From: an uncultured Bacilli bacterium
GTDB taxonomy: Bacteria; Bacillota_I; Bacilli_A; RF39; UBA660
NCBI GenBank assembly: GCA_934168205.1
Contig: CAKPMX010000004.1
Span: forward strand, 59,971 to 123,970
Length of the DNA: 64,000 bases
Direction: 5' to 3'
The notes beneath the pieces are model-generated. The model worked only from the letters and a program-made list of their open reading frames with translations, was not told where the DNA came from and did not search any database. The position numbers and the translations under genes were made by a program. This document shows, in pieces, positions 1 to 8,352 of the stretch. Position 1 is the stretch's first letter. Every line of letters begins with the position of its first letter.

Positions 1-1581
1 AATAAAATTTTACATATTGGTGATAATTATGAAAGTGATTATATACAACCTCAAAAATATAACATTGATTCTGCCAGACTTATTAAAGCAACAGATGTTA
101 TGATGGGATATTCAGATAAAGATGTAAGACATTGTGGAAATCTATATAAATATTTTGCTTTATTTAATCAAGATCATACTCCATATGAAGAAATAACAGG
201 AGTTAGAAATTCAATTGGAATGGTTGCAAATAAATATTTTGATAACCCATATAGGACCTTCAATTCATATTCTGACTTTAATGGAGACCCTTATTTTATT
301 GGCTATTATGCACTAGGAATGCAAATATTAGCTATTTGCAAATGGTTATTAGATGATGCAAAGAAAAATAATATTGACTCTATATCATTTATGGCAAGAG
401 ATGGATACTTACCATATAAAGCTGCTAAATTATATTCACAAATTATTAATGGATATGATGATATAAAATTAAACTATACTTATGTTTCAAGAAAAGCATT
501 AATGCCATTATTGTTAAAAGAAAAAAGTGGTATATCTATGATAGATACATATTTAAATGTTGATATGTTAACGCCAAGAGAATTAATGAAACAATTTGAT
601 AAAGTAATTACTATAACAAGAGAAAGAGAAAGTATTATTAATAAAAAGTTTGCTTTAGATAAAAAAATAAAAACATCGAATGAATTTAATTCATGTTTAT
701 CATTAATTTATGATACATGTTTTGATAAAAAAAGGTACGATAAATATTATAACTTATGTAAAAAATATTTTGATAATGAATTTAGTAAAAATTGTGCAAC
801 ATTTGATGTTGGATATAGTGGAAAACCAGAGGCAATTATTTCTTCAATAATTGAAAAACCAATAAGGACATATTTTATACATGCAAATAGTTCTTCTGCG
901 TATAATAATTTAAAAAATTGTAAATCCGAATTATGTACTTTTTATGAATATAAACCAACATTAACAGGAACAACAAGAGAGTTATTTATTTCATATGATG
1001 GACCATCATGTATTGGTTATTATGAAGAAAATGGTAAAATAAAACCTGAATTAAAAGTATCAGATAAGTATAACTATTTTAATAAGAGAATGATTGAATT
1101 AATTCAACAGGGTGCACTAGATTTTGTAAAAGACTTTTGCAATAATTTTAAAGAATATATAAATGACATTGACTTAAATAGATATTATATGTCAATTCCA
1201 TTAGAATACTATTATCATTATGCTTTTATGGAAGACAGACTACCTATTAAAAATTTATTATTTGAAGATAATGTAAACCATTATGTTGAATTAAATGATT
1301 ACATATTTAAAAGATACAAGGACTATTCAAAAGAATATTCATTAGGAGTAATTCCTATGAAAGCTGATAAGAATGAAATAAATGGTTCCCTACCAAAGAG
1401 AAGAATAAATAGAATATTATATTATTCAATAAATGATAGAGATGAGTTAAAGAATAAGTGGAATAAATGGAAAAATTTAAAGGACACACCAGAAATGCTT
1501 CCAAAATCTAAACTAAAAAGATTTGTCTACTATTCAATTTTTGATAGAAACAAAATAAAAGAAAAGTTATTTAAGAACTAA
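1..1581 (+). CDS. HAD-like/glycan-biosynthesis protein (5' end outside window)
   Basis: The reading frame is open from base 1, so the gene starts upstream; 526 codons are visible. The first visible residues contain HIGDN, which looks like the end of a HAD-type phosphatase fold. Further on are FMARDGY (about visible residues 130-136) and FDVGYSG (about 268). This arrangement is seen in large predicted HAD-superfamily proteins (COG5610 type) encoded in capsule and teichoic-acid clusters, where they accompany glycosyltransferases. No signal peptide or membrane segment is visible in this part, so a cytoplasmic protein is likely. The following acyltransferase and SGNH hydrolase genes fit the end of a surface-polysaccharide cluster. 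The exact reaction is unknown. A perfect terminator follows. Confidence 0.6.
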   Translation, partial: NKILHIGDNYESDYIQPQKYNIDSARLIKATDVMMGYSDKDVRHCGNLYKYFALFNQDHTPYEEITGVRNSIGMVANKYFDNPYRTFNSYSDFNGDPYFIGYYALGMQILAICKWLLDDAKKNNIDSISFMARDGYLPYKAAKLYSQIINGYDDIKLNYTYVSRKALMPLLLKEKSGISMIDTYLNVDMLTPRELMKQFDKVITITRERESIINKKFALDKKIKTSNEFNSCLSLIYDTCFDKKRYDKYYNLCKKYFDNEFSKNCATFDVGYSGKPEAIISSIIEKPIRTYFIHANSSSAYNNLKNCKSELCTFYEYKPTLTGTTRELFISYDGPSCIGYYEENGKIKPELKVSDKYNYFNKRMIELIQQGALDFVKDFCNNFKEYINDIDLNRYYMSIPLEYYYHYAFMEDRLPIKNLLFEDNVNHYVELNDYIFKRYKDYSKEYSLGVIPMKADKNEINGSLPKRRINRILYYSINDRDELKNKWNKWKNLKDTPEMLPKSKLKRFVYYSIFDRNKIKEKLFKN

Positions 1582-1666
1582 GAATTTAGGATATGAAAAG
1601 AATATTTAAAATGTTCTTTGTCAAGTAATGTATGTAGACACAAATAAGTGATAATTATTTTATGTA

Positions 1667-1695
1667 GCCAATGCAGTATGCATTGGCTTTTTTTT
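1667..1695 (+). terminator. rho-independent terminator
   Basis: A perfect 9-bp stem (GCCAATGCA / TGCATTGGC) with a 3-nt loop is followed by eight T. It ends the transcript of the partial polysaccharide gene. Confidence 0.9.
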
Positions 1696-1713
1696 GATTT
1701 TAATTAGAACTTT

Positions 1714-1929
1714 TTATATCATTATCTCGGTCTTAAATCTATTAAAAGATTTAACTAAGCGCTCTTGTTTAATAACTTTAATAAAGCTATCGTTACCTTC
1801 AATGAAATTATTATGATAATTATTAATAAAGATATTTTTAATATATAGTAAACTCCTTAAAAATTTTAAATTTAGTATTATTAAAAATAAAACAGACATA
1901 GAGAAGACAGAGTAAAAGCTTTTATGCAA
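1714..1929 (-). pseudogene. ISL3-like transposase remnant (C-terminal part)
   Basis: The minus-strand frame encodes NNFIEGNDSFIKVIKQ, then SFNRFKTEI. This resembles the C-terminal catalytic segment of ISL3-family transposases (pattern N-x-x-EG-x-x-x-x-IK-x-IKR ... F-x-x-F-x-x-RI, where the E belongs to the DDE triad). The initiating residues are unrelated hydrophobic sequence. Further minus-strand coding-like sequence continues toward 2110 in another frame. The rest of the 1582-2240 interval holds only the terminator and promoter-like AT-rich sequence. It is a decayed insertion sequence. The family assignment comes from a short match and is moderately uncertain. Confidence 0.45.
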
Positions 1930-2240
1930 TGCTTACAAATATAAGGTCATTTATCAAACATTTGTGTTCTGAAATATCAGGTAGTTTAATATTAGAAGTA
2001 ATAAAATCACGTTTTTAAACTTATCACCAAAATCAATGGCATATTTACTTTGGACAAAAGCTTGATTTGCAAGATAAATATCATACAATTTTTTATAAGT
2101 AATCACCTTTATTTTTTTCTTTAAAAGGCACAACTTACTAAAATTTTATAGCCATTATTAAATAAATATTGTATACTATATATAGTTAAGATATGAGCTT
2201 CAACATAGTGAGAAAATATTTTTCGGTGGGGGAAGAAACT

Positions 2241-3359
2241 ATGAAAGAAATAAGAAATTCAAATCATGAAATTATGAGAATATTATCAATGTTTTTTATA
2301 GTGCTTGGACATGTGCTTTTATTTGGTGGGTTATTAGAAACTACAAATCCAAATGTTAGCATAATATATAACTTCATAGAGTTCATTTTAATAATTCATG
2401 TTAATTCATATGTCCTAGTATCTGGGTATTATCAATCTAAGTCAAGTTTTAAACAATCAAAACTATGGAAAATTATAAATGCTAGTTGGTTTTATAGGGT
2501 GGTTATAATGATTCTATTTTCTGCCTTAGGTATTATAAGCATTTCAAAAGGACAGGTAATAAAAGATTTATTACCTGTAACACTTGATAATTACTGGTTT
2601 ATTAAAGCTTACATATTGCTATATTGTCTAAGCCCATTTCTTAATAAGCTGATTAATAATATAAGCAAGACAGAATATCAAAAAATGTTAATAGTTGGAT
2701 TTATAATTGTAAGTATTATTCCCAATGTAACAGCCGGTGAATTTTTTGAAAATTCAGGATACACGTTATATAATTTTTTATATTTATATCTTTTGGGAGC
2801 ATATTTGAGAATATATCCTTTAGATAAAAGTTATATTTTTAAAATATTTTCAAAAAAAATGTTTCGATTAATAATGATCATAATCTTTTTTTCCTGTGCA
2901 ATGTTAAACAATATTATTTTCTATTATGGTAAGCAAATATATGGTATAAATAGTATTTTAAATGCAATATCCGATAATATAAAAATTGCATCACTTGCAT
3001 ATAGCAGCCCAATAATAATAATTCAAAGTGTTGCTTATTTTTCGTTTTTTACAACATTAAATTTTAAAAGTAAATTCATAAATCGTTGTTCAGCATTAAT
3101 GCTAGGTGTTTATTTTATACATGAAAATAATTACGTCAGAGCAAACATCTATAAATGGCTAGGCATTACAACCGGACCAATAAATTCATTTAAATTCATT
3201 CCATATGTATTCTTGATAGCAATAACAATTTTCGTATCATGTGCAATAATAGAATTTATTAGACAAAGTATATTTTCATTTATCTCAAAAAAGAAAATAT
3301 CTGTAAAAATTAGGCAAAAGTACTATGAACTAATAAAAAAAATTTATATAGTAAGATAA
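2241..3359 (+). CDS. acyltransferase-3 family membrane protein (copy 1)
   Basis: An integral membrane protein of about 372 aa with roughly ten hydrophobic segments. The N-terminus NSNHEIMRILSMFFIVLGH is the typical acyltransferase-3 (OafA/WecH-like) start: R-x-x-x-x-x-x-I-x-x-H, where the motif His is thought to act in transfer of acyl groups (often O-acetyl) to surface glycans. The start at 2241 is chosen because GGGGGAAG lies just before it and because the paralogue at 3385 begins with the same MKEIRNSNHEIMRI. An in-frame ATG at 2193 exists but lacks a good ribosome site. It is followed after 25 nt by its close paralogue, a tandem duplication, and probably decorates the polysaccharide made by the upstream cluster. 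Confidence 0.85.
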   Translation: MKEIRNSNHEIMRILSMFFIVLGHVLLFGGLLETTNPNVSIIYNFIEFILIIHVNSYVLVSGYYQSKSSFKQSKLWKIINASWFYRVVIMILFSALGIISISKGQVIKDLLPVTLDNYWFIKAYILLYCLSPFLNKLINNISKTEYQKMLIVGFIIVSIIPNVTAGEFFENSGYTLYNFLYLYLLGAYLRIYPLDKSYIFKIFSKKMFRLIMIIIFFSCAMLNNIIFYYGKQIYGINSILNAISDNIKIASLAYSSPIIIIQSVAYFSFFTTLNFKSKFINRCSALMLGVYFIHENNYVRANIYKWLGITTGPINSFKFIPYVFLIAITIFVSCAIIEFIRQSIFSFISKKKISVKIRQKYYELIKKIYIVR

Positions 3360-3384
3360 ATCGTATATTTTCAGGGGGAAAACT

Positions 3385-4470
3385 ATGAAAGAAATCAGAA
3401 ACTCAAATCATGAGATTATGAGAATAATATCAATGTTCATGATAGTTTTAGGTCACGTTCTTTTATTTGGTGGCCTACTTGAATCGAGTAATCAAAATGT
3501 TAGGTATGTGTGTAATTTAATTGAATTTATATTAATTGTTCACGTAAATTCTTATATATTAGTTTCTGGATATTATCAGTCAAATTCTAGTTTCAAGAAA
3601 GCAAAATTATGGAAAATCATAAATGCAAGTTGGTTTTATAGGATTGTAATAATGTTAGCTTTTCTGACACTTGGCTTGATAAGCATACCAAAGCTACAAT
3701 TTATAAAAGATATATTCCCAATAATGCTGAAAGATTATTGGTATGTAAAATTGTATATATTACTGTATTGCCTAAGCCCATTTATAAATAAAATGATAGA
3801 TAGTTTTAATAAATATGAATACCAAATGTTTTTGTTTGTCTGCTTTATTATAATAAGCATAATTCCAACACTAACCGGTGGTGAATTTTTTGAAAATTCA
3901 GGATATACATTATATAACTTTATCTATCTATATACAATAGGAGCTTACTTAAGAAAATATCCATTAGAAGAAAGTTATATTTTTAGAAAATTTTCGCCGA
4001 CATTATATAGAGTAGTGTTGATAATTTTGTTTTTCACATGTGTACTACTTAATAATTCTATTTTTTATTTTGGAAAGCAATTATCAGGGATAAATGAACT
4101 ATTTCAACTAATGTCAGATAATATATCTAAATTCTCAATTGCGTATAGCAATCCAATAATTATTATTCAAAGCATTACATACTTTTCATTTTTTACAACA
4201 ATAAAATTTAAATCGAAATTTATAAATAAGTGTTCAGGGTTAATGCTGGGAGTATTTTTAATACATGGAAATAACTATGTTCATCAATATCTATATGATT
4301 GGATAGGAATTGCCAATAGAACATCAGAATCTGTTTATATTGTTATAAAAGCAATCATCATGGCATTTCTAGTTTTCTTCATATGCACAGTGATTGAATT
4401 TATAAGGCAGTATTTATTTAACATGATTTCAAAAGCAAAGATAATTATTAAAGCCAAAAAAATATTATGA
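3385..4470 (+). CDS. acyltransferase-3 family membrane protein (copy 2)
   Basis: A 361-aa polytopic membrane protein colinear with the preceding gene along its whole length. Shared blocks include NSNHEIMRI, LGHVLLFGGLLE, HVNSYxLVSGYYQS and GGEFFENSGYTLYNF (AGEFFENSGYTLYNF in copy 1). The second copy carries its own AGGGGGA ribosome site 9 nt before ATG. The family transfers acyl groups to extracytoplasmic sugars. The amino-acid divergence indicates an old duplication rather than an assembly repeat, so the two enzymes may differ in acceptor. The C-terminal 20 residues are basic and probably cytoplasmic. Confidence 0.85.
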   Translation: MKEIRNSNHEIMRIISMFMIVLGHVLLFGGLLESSNQNVRYVCNLIEFILIVHVNSYILVSGYYQSNSSFKKAKLWKIINASWFYRIVIMLAFLTLGLISIPKLQFIKDIFPIMLKDYWYVKLYILLYCLSPFINKMIDSFNKYEYQMFLFVCFIIISIIPTLTGGEFFENSGYTLYNFIYLYTIGAYLRKYPLEESYIFRKFSPTLYRVVLIILFFTCVLLNNSIFYFGKQLSGINELFQLMSDNISKFSIAYSNPIIIIQSITYFSFFTTIKFKSKFINKCSGLMLGVFLIHGNNYVHQYLYDWIGIANRTSESVYIVIKAIIMAFLVFFICTVIEFIRQYLFNMISKAKIIIKAKKIL

Positions 4471-4605
4471 ATTAATAAATAACATATATTTAATAAAATA
4501 TTAATTGATGTAAAGTGTTTAACTAAAGTTACAATAATTATAATAATTTCAACAATTTGTGCTATAATATTTACGCTTAATACAACTAATTGGAAGTGAA
4601 TACAT

Positions 4606-5340
4606 ATGAAAAAAAATGCAGGAATATTTGTTTGTGCCATTATAGGATTGGTTCTGATTATTACTGAAATATCGGCAAAAAAATTAATAACTGATAATAC
4701 AGAAAATAATATACCAATAAATTACAATAAATTGACAAATAACACAAAGAAGCAAGAAATAAATATAAAAAATGAAAACATAGTTTTTTTAGGTGATTCT
4801 ATAACTGAAATATATCCAATTGATGACATATATAGCGATTTACCAGTAGTAAAATCAGGAAAATCAGGGTACAAAACAGAAAGTATATTAAATGAAATGG
4901 ATTCAATGTTATATCAATATAATCCCACAAAAGTAGTATTATTGATTGGAACTAATGATATATCACATGATATAAGTGAAGAGAAACTTGAGGAAACAAT
5001 AAAAAATATTAAAAAAATATCAAAAAAAATTAAAAAGAATAGAAAAAACGCTAAAATATATATTGAGTCAATTTATCCTGTAAATAGAAATATGGACAAA
5101 GAGATGGTGGCAGATAGAACCAATGAAGCAATAAAAAAGATAAACGAAGAGATAAAACTATATTGTGAAGAAAATAATATAACATATATAGATATGTATA
5201 ACGAACTAACTGATGACGATGGAAATTTCAACAAAAAATATACCTACGATGGATTACATCCAAACACATTAGGATATGCAAAAATAACAAGAGTCTTAAT
5301 GCCATATATATTTGAAAATGTCAATATTGAGGAAAAGTAA
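4606..5340 (+). CDS. membrane-anchored SGNH/GDSL-type esterase
   Basis: A 244-aa protein with one N-terminal hydrophobic segment (about residues 5-25) that acts as an anchor or uncleaved signal, a Lys/Asn-rich linker, then an SGNH hydrolase domain. Block I is GDSIT (Ser near residue 65), block III is GTND (115-118), and block V is DGLH (Asp215, His218). These give the Ser-His-Asp triad and the oxyanion Gly/Asn of the family. Such enzymes remove or transfer acyl groups on surface glycans. Its position directly after two membrane acyltransferases suggests it handles the same acetyl-type modification outside the cell. The start has GGAAGTGA upstream. Confidence 0.8.
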   Translation: MKKNAGIFVCAIIGLVLIITEISAKKLITDNTENNIPINYNKLTNNTKKQEINIKNENIVFLGDSITEIYPIDDIYSDLPVVKSGKSGYKTESILNEMDSMLYQYNPTKVVLLIGTNDISHDISEEKLEETIKNIKKISKKIKKNRKNAKIYIESIYPVNRNMDKEMVADRTNEAIKKINEEIKLYCEENNITYIDMYNELTDDDGNFNKKYTYDGLHPNTLGYAKITRVLMPYIFENVNIEEK

Positions 5341-5355
5341 TCAAATAAAAGGAAA

Positions 5356-5784
5356 GAATAGTTAGAAATATTTATCCAAGCTGGAAAAGATTATATTTGT
5401 ATAACTGATGACTCTGGAATATCAATTAATATTTTAGCTGTCTTTCCAGGAGTTCATACTGCTCGTTGGATGGATGTAGACGATCATACAAAAATCTTGA
5501 ATTACTTAAAAACGTAAGAACTACACCAAAAGAAAAAAACTTGTCATTATACAACTGTCATTGCTCTTAAAAGTAAAGACTATGAGGAAACATTTGAATA
5601 TACTTTATCCAGCTATGTAAGTAAAAACACCAGAGGAGATAATGGTTTTGGATTTGATGAAATATTTGAATTAGAATCAGATCTAGCACTTACTGAAATA
5701 GCAACAGAAGAAAAATTAAAAATAAGTCCAAGAAAAAAAGCATTAGACCTAGTAAGTGAATTTGTAGAAAGACACAATATTTAA
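5356..5784 (+). pseudogene. rdgB: RdgB/HAM1-type XTP/dITP diphosphatase, 5'-truncated with two frame breaks
   Basis: Three consecutive frames spell the middle and end of RdgB: ITDDSGISIN then FPGVHTARWMD; then TCHYTTVIALKS; then RGDNGFGFDEIF and ISPRKKALDLV up to TAA at 5782. These correspond to the DDSG, FPG-x-x-AR, RGx(N/G)GFGFDP and (S)HR(G/K)KAL blocks of the family that hydrolyses dITP and XTP. The N-terminal SGN-x-x-K segment, about 65 residues, is absent. The two frame breaks lie in an A5 run near 5510 and an A7 run near 5535, and each would be repaired by one extra A. The DUF84 NTPase at 32313 could cover the house-cleaning role. Confidence 0.8.
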
Positions 5785-5799
5785 AAATAAGTCAAAGTT

Positions 5800-5825
5800 A
5801 GAGAATTATAAAATTCTCTTTTTTT
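5800..5825 (+). terminator. rho-independent terminator
   Basis: The stem AGAGAATT / AATTCTCT with a 4-nt loop is followed by a T run. It separates the rdgB remnant from the lipid kinase gene. Confidence 0.8.
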
Positions 5826-5910
5826 ATAAAAAAAGATAACTCTTCCATAAGATTTGTAAATTTCTAAATAAATGGTATAATATATCTATCGAAGGGAGAG
5901 TTAGGATATT

Positions 5911-6834
5911 ATGAAAAAATGTGCAATTATTATGAATCCTGAATCTGGTAAGATTAAAAGTATTGGTAGTAAGAAAAATTTTTATGATATTTTAAGAAAA
6001 TATGGCTATGATGCTGAAATCAAATATACAAGAAAAGCTAAAGATGCAACAGAAATAGTTAAAAATCTCCCAAACGATATAGATTTAGTAATTAGTGCTG
6101 GTGGAGATGGAACTTTAAATGAAGTTGTAACTGGTAACATGGCTCGTGAAAAGACATTAACGCTAGCAAATTTACCATTAGGGACTACAAATGATGTTGC
6201 CCATATGTATGGACTAAAAAATGACTATATAAAGAATTTAGAATTAATTCTTTCAGGAAAAATAAAAAATGTAGATATTTGTTATATGAATGAACATCCA
6301 TTTATTTATGTAGCCTGCTTAGGAGACTATATAGACATGTCTTATAACACACCAAGAGAATTAAAAAAGAAATATGGTAAAATTGCCTACATTATGTATG
6401 GTATGAAACAGCTAAGAAATAAAATAAATACTTACAACATAAAATATAAAATAGATGGAAAAGAATACACTGGTAACTATGCTTTTTTCTTCATTACAAA
6501 CTCTTCTCGTGTAGCTGGATTTAACGATATATATTACGATATAAAATTAGATGATAAAATGTTTGAAGTAGCGTTTATCCCTATAAAGAACAAAAAAGAA
6601 ATTCTAAAAGTATTTTTTGAATTAAGTAAATCAGGATTAAAAAATATTACAAATGTTACATATTACCAAACAGATAATTTAGAGCTTGAATTCATAGACC
6701 CACCAAAGGTATCTTGGTGCTTAGATGGTGAAGAATTAAAAACAGCTACAACAAAATTTAATTTTAGTGTTAATAGAAGAATGAAAATGCTACTACCAAA
6801 GGAAAATATAAAAAAATTATTTGAGGAAGAGTAG
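5911..6834 (+). CDS. diacylglycerol/lipid kinase, YegS/DgkB family
   Basis: A 307-aa cytoplasmic lipid kinase. The N-terminal catalytic domain has MNPESGK (ATP-contacting start), GGDGTLNEVV (residues 64-73) and PLGTTNDVA, all signatures of the DAGK catalytic fold. The C-terminal domain holds the conserved WCLDGE segment typical of DgkB-type proteins. The family phosphorylates diacylglycerol or related lipids to recycle them into phosphatidic acid. A -10-like TATAAT lies near 5876 and a GGGAG ribosome site precedes the ATG. The next gene follows after 9 nt, so a co-transcribed pair with the YjdF-like membrane protein is likely. Confidence 0.85.
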   Translation: MKKCAIIMNPESGKIKSIGSKKNFYDILRKYGYDAEIKYTRKAKDATEIVKNLPNDIDLVISAGGDGTLNEVVTGNMAREKTLTLANLPLGTTNDVAHMYGLKNDYIKNLELILSGKIKNVDICYMNEHPFIYVACLGDYIDMSYNTPRELKKKYGKIAYIMYGMKQLRNKINTYNIKYKIDGKEYTGNYAFFFITNSSRVAGFNDIYYDIKLDDKMFEVAFIPIKNKKEILKVFFELSKSGLKNITNVTYYQTDNLELEFIDPPKVSWCLDGEELKTATTKFNFSVNRRMKMLLPKENIKKLFEEE

Positions 6835-6843
6835 GCGGTTAAT

Positions 6844-7635
6844 ATGAGAAAAAAAATCAAAAATAAAAAACCAAAAGAAACTCTAACAGTGTACTTATTA
6901 CTAAGATTTTTAGTCATAGTATGTATGGTTGCTCAAAGTATGAATGGTAACTGGGAAAATGTATTACTATGTGTTCTAACACTTGTATTATTTACTTTGC
7001 CAACGTTAATATCAGAAAAGTTCAACATAGAGCTACCATCAACCTTAGAAATAATAGTCTATCTATTCATATTTGCTTCAGAAATACTCGGTGAAATACA
7101 AAACTTCTATGGTCTAATAAGAGAATGGGATAGTATTCTTCATACCATAAACGGTTTCATTTGTGCTGCAATAGGTTTTTCATTAGTAGACTTACTTAAT
7201 AGTAATAAATACGTACAAGTAAATCTATCACCTATATTTGTCTGCATAGTATCAATTTGTTTTTCTATGACAATAGGAATACTATGGGAATTTGCTGAAT
7301 TTAGCATTGATAAATATTTAGTCAAAGATATGCAAAAAGATAGAATTGTCACCAAAATATCATCAGTAACCTTAAATAAAGAAGGGAAAAACATTCCAGT
7401 TGTAATTGATAACATCAATAAAACAGTTATTTATAGTGATAATAATCAAGAAACCGTAATCGAATCTGGCTATCTAGAACTTGGTCTAATAGATACCATA
7501 AAAGACTTATTTGTCAACTTTATAGGAGCTATTGTATTTTCTATCATAGGATACTTATACATAAAAAATAAAGAAGAATACAAACTTGCTGAAAAGTTCA
7601 TATTAAGTCCTAAAAAACATAATAATGAGGCATAG
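6844..7635 (+). CDS. YjdF/DUF2238-like membrane protein
   Basis: A 263-aa polytopic protein. After about three hydrophobic segments it shows WDSILHTINGF, then WEFAEFSIDKY, then a late hydrophobic stretch GLIDTIKDLFVNFIGA. The order W-D-x-x-x-H-x-x-x-GF ... WE-x-x-EF-x-x-D ... D-x-x-x-D-x-x-x-N-x-x-G matches the YjdF/DUF2238 family. Its function is not established; conserved acidic, His and Trp residues in the membrane could bind a metal or lipid. It lies 9 nt after the lipid kinase gene and is probably in the same operon. Confidence 0.6.
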   Translation: MRKKIKNKKPKETLTVYLLLRFLVIVCMVAQSMNGNWENVLLCVLTLVLFTLPTLISEKFNIELPSTLEIIVYLFIFASEILGEIQNFYGLIREWDSILHTINGFICAAIGFSLVDLLNSNKYVQVNLSPIFVCIVSICFSMTIGILWEFAEFSIDKYLVKDMQKDRIVTKISSVTLNKEGKNIPVVIDNINKTVIYSDNNQETVIESGYLELGLIDTIKDLFVNFIGAIVFSIIGYLYIKNKEEYKLAEKFILSPKKHNNEA

Positions 7636-7652
7636 TACAAGGAGTATATTAT

Positions 7653-8339
7653 ATGTTAAGTAAAAAGAAGAAAAAGAAAAATAATGAGAAAAAAATAGCA
7701 ATCAAACTAATTCTATCTTTAATATATATAATAGTAATTACTGTTCTATCAGTAAGTGCTTACCAAATATTTAAAGAAAAACAAGTAATAAAATCTTGGG
7801 CAAAAATAACAGATGTTAATGAGTACTCTTACATAGAAGTATCAAAAATGTCTGAAAAATTTGCCTACTATTCAACTAATAAAAAGTCAATTCATTTTGT
7901 AATAGAAAAAGAAGAAACTGGTCAATGGCATACATATTTAATTGCCATAAATGATAGTGACTATTCTAAATTTAAAGATATTATTGACTACACATACGAA
8001 AGAACTGAAGTAGAACCAGAGCCAGTAAAAGTCTATGGTTACCCAGTTATAATAAATGATGAACTAAAAGATTTAGCTATCAAGAATCTGCCTAACTTTA
8101 TACCTGCTGAAAATGAAGTTATAATTACTAAAGATAACTTTGATCAATACTTAACAAATAGTTACTTAGATACAACTATTCAAAGAGAAGACACCTTTAG
8201 TGTACCATTACTTATCATTCTATTAATGATATTTGTTATGATCTGTCTATTCTTATTTACTATCTTTGGAAAAGATAAAATAGTAAATGATGTAGACGAT
8301 ATAGTAGAAGATATTAAAAACCAATACACAAAAAAATAA
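7653..8339 (+). CDS. two-TM membrane protein, function unknown
   Basis: A 228-aa protein with a very Lys-rich N-terminus, a first membrane segment around residues 18-37, an extracytoplasmic-looking domain of about 145 residues, and a second membrane segment around 184-206 followed by a charged tail. Start supported by AAGGAG 8 nt upstream. It sits between the YjdF-like gene and yfhO with short spacers (17 and 13 nt) in what looks like one transcription unit. No family recognised. Confidence 0.6.
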   Translation: MLSKKKKKKNNEKKIAIKLILSLIYIIVITVLSVSAYQIFKEKQVIKSWAKITDVNEYSYIEVSKMSEKFAYYSTNKKSIHFVIEKEETGQWHTYLIAINDSDYSKFKDIIDYTYERTEVEPEPVKVYGYPVIINDELKDLAIKNLPNFIPAENEVIITKDNFDQYLTNSYLDTTIQREDTFSVPLLIILLMIFVMICLFLFTIFGKDKIVNDVDDIVEDIKNQYTKK

Positions 8340-8352
8340 AAAGGAAGAGAAA